Assembly: GCF_002078875.1 (NCBI RefSeq) | Contig: NC_034411.1 | Span: 8,471,215-8,535,214, forward strand | Reading direction: 5' to 3' | Source: Numida meleagris | Lineage: Eukaryota > Chordata > Aves > Galliformes > Numididae | Length of the DNA stretch: 64,000 bases | Shown: in pieces, positions 27,390 to 40,100 of the stretch | Numbering within the stretch: position 1 is the stretch's first letter | How the letters are laid out: each line of letters opens with the position of its first letter | Notes under the pieces: model-generated | What the model was told of the DNA's origin: nothing | The model's input: only the letters and a program-made list of their open reading frames with translations | Databases searched by the model: none | Made by a program: the position numbers and the translations under genes

Positions 27390-28937
27390 TGGGAGAGCAT
27401 TGGTCCTCCTGCTATAAGTGAACATAAGGTTCACAACCACCTGTGGAACCTGAACATGGGTAAGCCTATGGGTCCCAATAAGATGCATCCTAGAGTCCTG
27501 ATGGAATTGGCTGATGTAGTCACCAAGACACTCTCAATTGTACTTTAAAAGTCATGGCAGTCAGGGGAAATCCTTTATGACTGGAAAACAGGCAATGTCA
27601 CATGCATTTTTAGGAAGGGTAGAAAGGATGACACAGAGAACTACCAACCTGTCAGCCTCAGCTCTGTGCTGGGGAAGATCATGGTGCAGATCCTCCTGAA
27701 AGCTATGCTTATGGAAGACAGGAAGGTGATATGGGATAACCAGTATGGCTTCATCAGGGGAAAGTCCTGCCTGACCAACCTTGTCATTTTTAACGATGGC
27801 GTAACTGCATCAATGCACAAGGGAAGAGCCACTGATATCATCTATCTGCACTTCAGTAAGGCCTTTGATGTGGTCACCCTTAACATTCTTCTCCCCAAAT
27901 TGGAAAATTCAGATTTGATGGGTGGACTGTTCAATGGACAAGGAACTGATTGCAAGATTGTACCCAGAGAGAGCTGATCAATGGCTCAATGTCCAGATGG
28001 AGATTAGTGACAGGTGATGTTCCTCAAGGGTCAGTATTGGGATCAGTGCTCTTTAACATCATAAATGACATCAACAGTAGGATTGAGTACACTCTCAGCA
28101 CATTTGCAGGTGACACCAAGCTGTGTGGTGCAGTCAACACGCTCTAGGGACAGGATGCCATTAAGACAGACCTAGACAGGCTCAAGCAGTGGGCCCAGAT
28201 GAACCTTGCAAAGTTCAATAAATCCAAGTGCAAGGTCTTGCACCTGGGTCAGGGCAATCCCCACTATCAGTACAAGCTGGGGGATGTAAGGATAGAGCAC
28301 AGCCCTGCCAAAAAGCACCTGGGGATACTGGTGGATGGCAGGTGGACATGAGCCAGCAACGTGCTCCCACTGCTCAGAAAGCCTACCATATCCTGGGCTG
28401 CATCCAAAGCAGCATGGCCAACAGGGCAAGGAAGGTGATCCTGCCCCTCTGCTCTGCGCTGTGAAGCCTCACCTGGAGCTGTGTCCTGATGTGGACCTGT
28501 TTACACATGTCTAGAAAAGAGAGACAAAAATGATCCATGGGATGGAACACCTCCCTAAGAGGACAAGTTGAGAGAGCCAGGGCTGTTCTGCCTGGAGAAG
28601 AGAAGGCTCTGGGGACACCTTAGAGCAGCCTGTCAGTATCTAAAGGGAGGCTATAAGAAGGAAAGGGATGGACTCTGTAGTGGAGTCTGTTGTGACAGGA
28701 CAAGGGGAAATGGTTTCAAACTAAGAGAGGGGACTTTTAGACTGGATATAAGAAGATTTTTACAATATGGCTAGTGAGGCACTGGCACAGGTTGCCCAGA
28801 CAGGTGGTGGATGCCCCGTTCTTGAAAATATCCAAGGTTAGGCCGGACAAGGCTCTGAAGTGCCCTTGTTCATTGCAGGGGGGTTGGACTAGATGGCCTT
28901 TATAGGTCCTTTCCAAGTCAAAAGATTCTATGATTCT
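27390..28937 (+). mobile_element. CR1 LINE, about 1.55 kb with reverse-transcriptase relic
   Basis: A 5'-truncated CR1 in plus orientation running to the terminal ATTCTATGATTCTATGAAGC. Translated pieces show the ORF2 reverse-transcriptase blocks in order: HPRVLMELAD-like text, [58 protein letters not shown] and TFAGDTKL. The pieces are in different frames with in-frame stops, for example after [20 protein letters not shown] and in the following 3' part. Motif A has His where CR1 normally has the catalytic Asp (YLHFSKAFD), and motif C reads FAGD instead of FADD. The copy is therefore dead. The 5' limit is approximate. Confidence 0.95.
27666..28147 (+). pseudogene. CR1 ORF2 reverse-transcriptase remnant
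   Basis: Two overlapping open pieces in different frames (27666-27977 and 27950-28147) cover the palm motifs of the CR1 polymerase. A frameshift separates motif A from the PQGSVLG block, and both catalytic Asp positions noted for the host element are altered. No functional product is expected. Confidence 0.88.
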
Positions 28938-31900
28938 ATGAAGCTAAACCCCAGAATTTTTTGTTCCACTGTGAAAGTATATTCAGTTTTAATACTTGTG
29001 AATGTGTGTGAATTCAGCTCATCATATGTCAATAGCACGGTTGACGAAAATTCTTCAATGAAACTTCTGTAGAATACACATAATTAACAAACCAGAAATG
29101 ACACCAAAATAACAAAAGAAGTAAAAATTCAGTCATACAAACTGAAAGTTGATCAAATTCCAGGCTTCAGAGCACAATCTTTTGACCTTCAAAATTCTAA
29201 TAGCATTTCACCTCCCACATACAGCACACGACAACAGTCTGTGGTCATTACAAATTCTCTAATTTACACTGAATTATCAGGATCTGGACCCAGCCATACG
29301 TAGAGAACATGATGTGACATACCTCAGGAAACCATGAGCTGACACTTCTTACCTTTTCAGCATCTGGTAAACACTTGGTACTGGTCAAGGATTAGTTAAG
29401 TCCTTTTATCACAAGATATTTATCTCACTGGTGAGAATTTAGCGTAACAATAAAATTATCACTAGATTTTCTATTCATCAAAATCTGTTATTAATGTTTG
29501 TCTGTTTTGTATGAGGATTATATGCTTGTTTTACACGAGGATTTCAGACTTCACAAAAACAATATGGCATGTGAGGCTGCTCTTTACCCTTAATTTCGAA
29601 AGAAATTATTCTGATTTCATAACATACTGCAGCATTTAGTATTTGCTCTACAGTAGTACTCACCATCAGTACTCACATTAACTAAGTTTTATGACCCATG
29701 TCAGGTGGATACAACCATTTTAAAATCAGGAAAGAAGAAATGTACAATGCTCTGGGGAAAAAGAGAAGTTTTGCAAATCCCCAAGTTTGTGCTTGAGAGA
29801 ATATTGAGGAAAAAATCCTTTAGTCCATAATCCTGATGCTATTTTCTTGAGTCTTTCTGGAAAGAATCCTGCAGTAGAATCCCTGATTTCATGTCAAAGT
29901 AAGCACAGAAAATACTATTTGCTCATAAAACATGTTTAATTTCCTATAAAACTCAAATAACAGTGCTACTTGTTACATGGATCACTAGTAATTCAAACAG
30001 TGAAGAGAAGTGCATGTGAAAATACCCATTCTGTAAGTAAGTTCAAGCATAAAAGCCAAGAGTAATGATAACAATAATCTATACTTGATATGAACACACA
30101 AAAGATTCACAGATACGAAACTGCAAAATGTGTAACATTGCAAGCTAGAAAAATTTAATTCTTTTGTAGAGCACTTTAATGCTTAGAAATGAGAGAAAGG
30201 AAAAAAATCATGACCTCCTTAAAAAGCTATTTTTCAGAGTCCTCACACTGCCCAGGACTATCACCCCTAACACTTATTGTTATGCACTCAGATACAGTCT
30301 GCTTGCCATACTGGGCGCAGCATTTTTGCCGTCAGCCGTGCAGTCAGTTCTCAGCATTACCTAAAGCTTTCCATCTCTGTTCAGCAAGTGAAAACACCAC
30401 GTGCATGTTCTCTGCATAGCTCATGACCGTCAGGAAAGCATCAGCAGAGCAGTTCCTGCATCTGATACGCATCATCTGCTTCAGTGCCAGTCCTGCTGAG
30501 CCGCAGGGGGAAGTGACAGGTGACATCACGAGTGACATTTCTGGGTAAAATATTCCTATTACTATTCATTTCTAATTGCATGTGGCCAACAAAAAAAGTC
30601 TGCCAGAAAATCAGGCTAGCAGGAGGAAGACAAGAAAAAGAACACAACAAAGTTAGTAAGGGGTATTTAAACTTTTTTTTTTTTTTTTTTTTAACTACCA
30701 AGCCACAGTGCAATACCAATGTGTTTTTTTTATTATTAACAAAGTGAGATATAAATCTGTGACTGGAAAAGGAGCTCCTTGGTGGGAAGGGCACGAGGAG
30801 GGAGACTCTCCCCCACTCACCTCTCCAGCCCTCCCAGAGCATCTGTGTCCTGCTAAGACTTCACACATAAAAACACTCAGAGAGAGAAGAAGATTGAAAG
30901 GATTTGAAGTGGGCAGGGAGCTATAGATGGTTTTAAAAGTAAACATGGTACAGAAGGCTAGAACCATTCTGCAACAACAACAAAAAAAAAAACAGATGGG
31001 CTGTTCAAAAAAAAAAAGAATGGACTGGCAGTGATGAGCACAGAATATCACCTACTGCTAATGGAAAATGAAGGCTAAAGTGAACTACTTAAGGTGTCTT
31101 TCAGTCATATTGTCAAAGAAAAAAGGCTTTTAAAGCAGAGCAATCATCACGGGTAGCTTGTTCATCTCCTTTTAACCAGGATGTACAAAGCGTACACCAG
31201 CAGCATCAAGGAGACTTTAAATGTCACTGAAAAATCTTTACTGGAGAAGTGTTTTCAAAAGCACTAAGAAGAAAGGGTTCATTATTCTTCTAAAGGATAG
31301 TAAAAATTAATTCTTTCAAGTTGTAATGAACTCTCAAAACCAGACATATCTGTGCCCCGCTAGAAAACACAAAATTTAACATACTGCATGTAAACTTGGC
31401 CTATTTATGAACCAGTTACTTAAAATTCCCCTTTCCTAGCCATATTAAGTCTTGCACATAAATTCTTCCCATTGTAGAAGAATTGATCAATGACAGTTCA
31501 GAGGTGCAAGAAGAAAGCAGTTACTCAGGGAAGCAGGTGAGCACTCACCCCAACTTCCAGCCTCCTGCTGGGCTTTGACCTAAACTCAATCCAGACCTAG
31601 AAGCATCGGAGTGACTTTAAATGCTGGAAATGCATAGCTCCTACACTGCATTTCTTTGCTTCTGTTGTAACATAAAATATTCATGTTAATTCATTGCACA
31701 TCAATGCAGTTGTATACTCCCTCGCTTTCAAATGTCCAAATGAAAACTGCCTGTTCTCTTGAATCAGTCAGCTTTCTTCTACAGAATCATACCGTCACTA
31801 TTCACCAAATCAAATCTACAACTGACAGGTTTTACCTTTCAGAAACGCCACTCTCTCTGATATGTTTCAGAAAGATATTAGCATATGTACTTTTGATGTG

Positions 31901-33851
31901 CTACAAAACTGGCTTTTTAGAACTGACATAAATATGCTAACGATCTAGTAAAAATATGTAAAAAGGTTATAAAAACTGATGAAGAGTTTCAAGTTTATGG
32001 GCTGGATCCAGCATGCAAGAACAACTTGCTCACCCTCCAACAGCAGCCTCTGCTTCCATCTTCCCAGGAGCCCCCAGATGCATGGGGAGAAGCTGAGAGC
32101 TGGATGAAGCAACCTCACAAGCTGATCGCTACCGTTTCCGTCCCAAGGGCCCCACAACTCCCCCCCCTCTGCCCATCATACAAGGGTGCAACCTGCTGAA
32201 AGCTTTTCAGCAGATAACTGATTTAATCCAAAGCTAAAGACTATGTGACACAGCAGCTCCTTAAATATAAGTTTTGACTCAAGTGCAGATAACAATAATT
32301 ATCCCATGATTATTTCTGTAAATACCAGTCTCTAATACCCTTTTTGCACTGGATGTCAGGCTTGCTGACAGCTAACCGCTGCACCGTCCTCAGCAAAGAA
32401 GTTATCAGTTACGTCCAGTGGCTGTTCAAAATACATTCGCACAACCGCTCCTCTTGGGACGTGTGAAATGACACCACGCTGCTAAATTAGTTCATTCTGG
32501 TTTTGCTGTGCTCTTTGTTACAAGAAATGACAATGCTTCAGAAGGGTCTATTCTTGACTCATCTTCACAACCCCTTTATCTCTGCACAGGATGGGACAAC
32601 TACGAATGTACTTGCTGACTGATGTTACTCTAACAATACATTACCGGGGAAAAACAGCTTCCAAACAGGAGTCTCTAACTGCATAAGTCCCTTACGAAAC
32701 ACAGTGATGGTTCTGAGTTGAGATGGAGTTGGGTTTTTTGTTTGTTTTTAAACAATGCAGGTGTTCTCAGTTTGCTCACTAATTCATTCTAATATACTTA
32801 CTATAATTTTTTTCCCCCCTCCACTGGAATGGAGGGTGAAAAAAAGAAAGACTGAGAGGAAAAGTGGACTAAAAAAGTACCTTCAACAATACATACTGCC
32901 TCAGCAGGATCCCAACTCGTACTTTCATTCTAGCTTTGGTATGGCCAGACAGTTCCAGTAAAATCACTGAGTCTGCACAGGTACACTCCGCATGCTGTAA
33001 GCTACCAAAGTATTACAAAATCCAAAGGAAGCTCACTCGATGTTAATTACTAACATCAGAACTCATGTATGCTCACAGTATGGCTTGCACTGGCTATTGT
33101 TAAGAAGTGAGTTTTAAGACTCACTACTGCCCTGCAGAGAAAAAATACACCAAACTGAAAAATACATCCTGCCAGGAAAAGGAATTTGAAAAGGGGAAGC
33201 CATGCCTTCAGATATACATTACCAAGACTAAAAGGAAATGCAGAGTACAACACTGATAGAGCAACATATCTTTCCGGCAGTTAAGAGCAGATCACATAAT
33301 ACAACCAGTAATAAAGATCTACTTGTAAGATGAAAATGGGCATTCAGTAAAATAGAGGGGAGACTTCCCCTTCATTTGTCCTGAAACGTGAAGATGCTCA
33401 ATCACTTATGGATCTGTGAATTTAGTTCCTTTTCAGCTTCTACTCGGCAGATATTATCCAATTTTAGTATTTGATTGGTTGTGTGTTTTTTTGTTGCTGT
33501 TGTTTTTATAAGAAGGACCAACTGACTTTGACTATGCAGCACATGAAATACAAATATAAATAAAATTGCTAATATGATTAATTTTATGTTTGACTTTTAT
33601 GTTCTCATATTTTCCAAGCTCAAAGTAAGGAGAGCTCTAAACATGAGTATAAAGATAAAATATAAGCAAAAATTGCATTCACCACACAGGATGTACATTT
33701 GCATCCAAAGATGAAACAAGTCCAAGAACATTAAGGGGCCAGTGAGAAATCTACCGATTTGACTTGGATACAGAGAATTCAGCAATAGGTAAAATATCTC
33801 AGCACAAACATAGCTTAGTTAGGTTAACGTACTTCACAAAATAAAGCTTAC
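28938..33851. other. Non-coding, probable COMMD1 intron 2
   Basis: AT-rich sequence next to COMMD1 exon 2. It contains a T20 tract and A-rich runs near 30983 and 31007. No exon or known repeat recognised. Confidence 0.5.
30673..30692. repeat. Poly(T) tract, 20 nt
   Basis: Uninterrupted T run, followed by a further T-rich stretch near 30724. Confidence 0.92.
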
Positions 33852-34133
33852 CTGACCATTTTTTCCCAGTTCCATTTCAACTATTGCAACTGGAGTATTT
33901 ATCTGATCAACATGTCTTGACTGTGACTTCAAATCCACTCTCCAGTTCATGTTTTTCAAGACGTTATCCCAGCAGCTTTGATTTACCAGGCTCTCGTGGA
34001 TCTTCGCTCTGTGGTTTTTCCAGAATTTTGCAATAACCGCAGCTTGATCCGATGTGATGCCACCTTGCTTTTTTGTTTGGGCAGTGAGAAAAGCTTCCAG
34101 CTGATTCAAATCCATGTCAGCTGAAGCAATTGA
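33852..34133 (-). CDS. COMMD1: COMMD1 exon 2
   Basis: A 282-nt phase-0 exon of 94 codons, from [20 protein letters not shown] through [20 protein letters not shown] to [15 protein letters not shown]. The acceptor is CCCTACAG|TC and the donor CAG|GTAAGC. It aligns without gaps to human COMMD1 from [15 protein letters not shown]. This exon holds the end of the N-terminal helical domain and the first strand(s) of the COMM domain. Confidence 0.97.
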
Positions 34134-37100
34134 CTGTAGGGAAAACAGGGAGAGAGAAAGGGAAAAGCTTGCTTACAAGTACTCTTTAAAATTTTAAGCT
34201 GAAGGTTGTATCTTTAGGGTTTTACAAATATATTGTTGAAGGATAGCACAGTCACAGAAACAACAGCTTCCATTAGAACTCATTTTGCATGCGCCTGCAC
34301 TACTTAACCCAGACTCCTGCCTCAGGACAGCTGGATCTCTAACAGTGAGGAGGAAACCAGGAAGGCCTTTGGGCATGAAGTACGGAGTAGCAAGAACATT
34401 TTCACCGCAAACTCAGCCCTATTCCCCAGTATGCCCTACGGATACCAACTGGTCTGTACTGGGTGGCTGGGGCAGACATCTGGTGCGATACTGCTGTCCT
34501 GATGGTCTGCTAGACAGGAAAGCATGTGCATGCCTTCAGCCAACGCTGGGACAAACTGGGAGAAACCTCAGCTCATTACAACATTCACCGTTTTTCCACG
34601 AGTGTTTCCAAAGCTGATAATTTTGTATAGCCTTAAATTTGCATCGCTTAACTGGCAATGGTTGCTAAATACAGCTCTGAAGAGAGAAGACAGGACGTGA
34701 AGGGAGGAAACTGTGGTTAAGTTTCCTCACTGTAATTTCAAGCAGACACTTGTTTCATACTCACACAAAATGGATGTGACTCATCTTTAACGAACACGCT
34801 GCCTCCAAGCATGCATGGATATAGAGCACAGCAAGGAGATACAAGAGTAAAATCATTGGAGAGAGTTGGCTTCTCCTGGTCAGCAAAGTGGGTAATCTTC
34901 CCATAAAAGGAGATTAAGTTGGTTAAACAGGACTTTTCCCCTCATGAACCCATGCTGGCTGCGACCAATGACTGCACTGTCTCCCAGGTGTTTTTCAGCA
35001 ACTCCTAGAATAATCTTCACCACTTTCCAAGACAAAACATAATACATCTGTGCCTTTTAAAACTGCTGCTCAAAATGAGGCCTAGCATGGATGCAAGAAC
35101 TGCACGGTGTTGAGGGAAGTGCCGATCTCACTCCTGAAGCCTCCCGGTAGCAAGGAGGTGACTGCAGCAGACAGCCAGTGGAGCACAAAGCACACAATCC
35201 TCATCATATCAGGATGGTCTGAAACACAAGAGCAGATTAAAAACAAGAACAAGCCCCAAACAAAGAGCTCGCGCATCACGCAAGTGGCAGAGAACAGCAG
35301 CAGGAGGTTTGCTGCTTCGAAGCAACTGAAGCCAGCAGTAACACGCACTTATCTCCAGCAGATACACCACATCCTTTTTACTGAGAGTTTATTCAAAAGA
35401 AAAAGCAAATCAAAAGCAAATCCTCATCCAAAACACAACACACACCTTGTGATCTGCAACAGGATTCAGCCTTTTATCACCCAGCGTAAGATCCGCCTCC
35501 TGAAACTTGGGTACTATTTAATTAAAGAGGGAAGCTCTGCCTTCCGAAAGTTGCAAGATGGATCAGCTGCCATCTGTTACACACTTAAGAAAATAAAGGG
35601 CTATCCATACTCAAAGCAACTGCTCTACTCTATCACAATTCCAGCTTAATCAGAGCATCTGGTAATTTATTCTAAAATTTGAGACGTCTAACATACCATT
35701 CTGTCTGTTTCAATTCACTATATCTGCATATTGACTGCTTTCATCATGAAGATATTTACCTGGAGGAACATTAAAATCTAATCATCCTGTAAGTGAAAAA
35801 AGCATTTTTTTTTTCTGTTTTAAAGGAACTATTTAGACTCGCATACCTGCCATGCACGTTTGTTTTTCCTGAAGAGGCCTGCCTATGAACAGCAACGTGA
35901 AATACAAAGGCTGCTCCAAAAGTAATGTTTCCTATGCTTTGATGTTGGCAGCATGGCAGCAGAGGTTGAACCTTCCCACCAATATTACATTTTGTTACTG
36001 TGTGACTGATGGCAGCAGTAGGGCAAGTCTGACAGAGTGGCATCGGATATGAGAGTGCACATGAAGCAAAGGGATGGAACTGCATTCCTCCATGTGGAAA
36101 CAATGGCACCCATTGATATTCATCGACACTTGCCGAACATTTACAGAGATGAAGCAGCGGATATAAGCACAGTGAGGCGGTAGGTGGTGCTTTTCAGCAG
36201 TGCTGACAATAGGTCACTTCCACTGGTGCAGATCTGTACAGGAGTGGCACGCAAGCTCCTGTTCACCGCTTGGGAAAATGCATAACTAATGGTGGTGACT
36301 GCGTTGAAAAACAGCGTGTTGTAGCTGAGAATTTGCTCTATCAAATAGTGTTATCAAGCTCTTTGTAGCTGTTGTGATTTCCATGGAAATAAGTAGGAGG
36401 CCTTACTTTCAGAGCAACCTACATACTTTCATAGAATCTTTTGCATATTACTGCATCTGTGCATAGATCTGTTTGTGTGCTCTGACACCAGCTTTCCTTT
36501 ATACAGATATTTCGTGCAGGTTACAGGAGTGAGGGGAAGAATATGGTGAATAAACATTCCCAAAGCCCAGCACCTTACGTAAGCCAAATCAAGACCAAGA
36601 TCAGCCTGAGATTCAGTCTCCCCTCAGCTGTGCAGAAAACTGCTGTCTGTTTTATTCCTACACAGAAATCAAGTGTGTTATCTGCACTGGATGAAGCAAA
36701 GGCATCATGAATTGTGAATCAAATAACCTGGTAATTCTGGTGTGCTTGATTTTATAACTTTCAGATGCTTCACCTATGTAATTTGTGGATTTTTTCCCCC
36801 AAATTTTACCACCTCCATGACAACTCTTTGCAAGACACAGCAAGATTTCTAGCAACACTTTGCTAAGCTGGTAGAAAAAAAACAAACCACACAAAGTTCC
36901 TTATTGTGCTTGACATGATATAAACCTGACTTCTAAGCACAGCTAAAAGAGGAAGCTTAGAATCAAGCCTGCAGTTTTAAGCATAAAGATGACAGAAAAT
37001 ATAACTAACTAGGGCTTGTACAGGACAGTTAAACTTGCTTGTTTGGCAAAGACCATCAAGAGACTGGGAGTCAAGATTCTCTGTGACTTACATTTAAAAC

Positions 37101-40100
37101 TTCCGTACGTTCACGTAGAAAAAGTACACTGGTAGATACACACACTTGCTACCAAAACACTATCACACCAGACAAAGGTGGAAACCACGTGTCAAAGTTA
37201 GCAGTCAATCACTGAGATCTTTTTCTCACAGACATGAGCGCACACGTACAGATAACGGAGATTACTTACTATTACAGCCAGAAGAAACACAGCTAAGAAA
37301 CCGTAGCGATATTGTGATATCAGCATCTGCTTTAAATAACACACCAATACAGTCCATTGTTCAGAACAGAATCTCTCTCAGCTTGCAAACAAGGCTACTA
37401 TCTAAAAGTTCATTTTAAAATAAATGAAAATAATATTCTAACTGGAAAAGAATACAAATAATTATTGAGTTCTACCTCAGCATAACTGCACAAAGATGTG
37501 ACTGAAGACATTTTCTTTGAAATTCCACAACAAAGCCCATCAGCTCTAAAGGTTAGGTAAGCAACTAAACTCATTTTAATATTCTTCTTCATCCTAACTG
37601 GGAAACATTTCATAATGAGACAGGAAACCACATATATGCTACAAAGAATGACAGAACAATTAAGCTCTTTAAGCTGGTCTTCCATCTCTTGTATTGTACA
37701 GAGACTTACACAACTCATTCTTTAAACAAGCACAGTTGTACTCTGTTGCCCATACGAATGTTGACAGTTGTCTTTTTTTAAAATTGAGGAAATGTTTTAA
37801 TTTAACTTGGCTAAAGATTATAGCTTAGTTATATTCTGGATAGTATTACAAATAGTTCTTTCCATTTTTTTTAACAATGCTCCTTTATTACACAGTCAGA
37901 ATATCAAGTTACAGTGAATACACCTCATTGATATTTCTAAGGATTTATTTAAAGTTAAAACATGAGTCGTTCTTCTGTGTTTATAACTAAGGACAGATAA
38001 AACCCACCTGATTACAGGTCTCCCTCTCATGCTTTTAAACACTTGGAGCTTAGAATCACAGAAGTTGGAAAAGACTACTGTGATCACCAAACCCAAGCCC
38101 AGCCCATCCCCACCATGCCCACTGACCATGCCCCTCAGTGCCACATCTCCACAGTTCTTGAACACCTCCAGGGTCGGTGAATCCACCCCCTCCCTGGGCA
38201 GCCTATGCCAATGTCTTACCCCTCTTCCCAAGAAGAAATGTTTCCTAATATCCAACCCAAACCTTCCTTGGCACAACTCAAGGCCATTCCCTCTCATCCT
38301 ATTGCTGTTATCTGGGATGAGAGGCTGACCCCCACCTTGCTACAATCTCCTTTCAGAGTTGTAGGGAGTGATGAGGTCTTCCCTGTATATCCTCTGCTCT
38401 AGACTGAACAATCCCACTTCCCTCAGCTGCTCTCCAGAAGACCCTTCACAGCTCTGCTGCCCTTCTCTGGACACACTAGGATGAGCATGACAGGGACAGC
38501 AAGCAGCTATTGTCCAGTCCCACTGCAGCGACCAAGGGGGTTTCACTCTCTGAGAAAAACAACGCACAGATTTCAGCATCGTTACTGAAAATTCCTCAGG
38601 AATTTGAGGTGTTGAAACCATTTTATTCACCAGCTCCTACAGCTGAATTATTTCCAGTACTGGTTCAAGAGGGATACATCACACTACCGCCAGTCACTTA
38701 GTCCAGATAAGCCGTCCAGTGCAGGATCTACCTCAGCCCCTCCTCAACCACAAGCCAAGAAGTGATAGAAGTAGGGCACCGAGGGAAAGAACCTACGCAG
38801 GATCCAAATCAGTTTGTACTGGCTATCACAAGTGATTTACTACTTCAACACACAAATCTTCAACTAACAAAGAGCAGGAAGGTTTTCTAGGAACATACAC
38901 CTGCTCTTTGCCAGCAAGTAATTCCATTTACATTACTACCACTAATCACTGAAGTGACTAAGGCCTGTTTTCAGAAGTAGAGTCCATTAAGACATTTAAG
39001 AGACCATTGTTAGACGTTAAAATTCTCCTCATGTTGTATATCCCAAGATTTGATATAACATGCATTTTTTCCTGGGAAGCACAGCTTAGGAGCACCATAC
39101 GATGAGCAACTGACTACAGCAGAAAAAGAACAAGAAACAGATGTGGTCATACTGACTTTTCCTCGCATTCACCTTCAGTAGATACCCATTATCTCTTAGA
39201 ATATAATTCAGCCAATAAAAACATGACTTCAAATACTATTTCCTTAATGGAACAATATTTGATAATATTGGGATTTTTATATTTGCTTAATTAGATCCAT
39301 TAAATGTGTGCCTTGGTACACAGAGCAGGAAAACAAAATCATTATCCCTTCTGAGAAACAGAGCCGGATAGGCATGCAATGCCAGTGGGAAACAACAACT
39401 GGGAAAATCCACTGGGAAAAAAGAACACATTTCATTTCCAGAAAAAAAACATTACTTGTCAACGATAGTGGAAGAGTTCCAAGAGCTGGCTGTGCCAGTA
39501 TGTGTAGGCATTTATTGCAGATGACCCTCAAAACTGCCGCCAGCCTGCAGCACGCAGAGACCACAAGCTCGGACACACAGAGGGCTCAGTGCCAGGCTCC
39601 ATGCTAACGAACTCACTTCTGCAGGCTTTTCTAGGTGGGAGTGAGAGGCTATTGCTGCATCACTAATGCTGCCATTTCGATGCTCTTCGAAATGCAAGCT
39701 TGAAAACTGCTCATCAGACACCTGGGGCATGTGCACACAGTGGGAGACCGGCTGCAGGCAGGGATAAATATGGAGCAGCTCTGAGACTTGCCTGGACAAA
39801 AAACATTGATCACTCAGAGCCAGTTCCCACTAACATGGGGGCTCCTGTGCATTTTTTTTGCCAGTTAACATCTTTCAGAAAAACACCTTTACTGGATTTC
39901 GGGCAAAGGCAGGCTGTCTCTGCTGCATACAGCTTTGGGAAGTGCAGCTTCTTCCTCTATGTTTAACAAGAAAAAGGCAACCCCACGAGAGCAGCAGGAA
40001 CAAAAATGCTCTCAGCGTCTTGAGGTGCAATTGCATGCATGGGTCCCAGTGACTCCAAGCTACCCGTGAAAGCCACCTAGTCAATGTTTTATGACAAACA

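Noticed and set aside
26914..27417. 167-codon open frame, plus strand
   Set aside because: It has no recognisable motif, overlaps the start of a CR1 copy and has low-complexity hydrophobic ends; treated as chance.
30822..30853. Small exon-like segment on the minus strand (CTTAG acceptor, GAG|GTGAGT donor)
   Set aside because: The good splice sites enclose only 32 nt that match nothing expected in COMMD1; a cryptic exon cannot be excluded but is not supported.
1..33851. COMMD1 terminal exon within the left part of the window
   Set aside because: I looked on the minus strand for codons of the conserved LEFDE segment. The few partial matches (near 26646 and 29472) lack the flanking residues and splice sites, so no exon is claimed.
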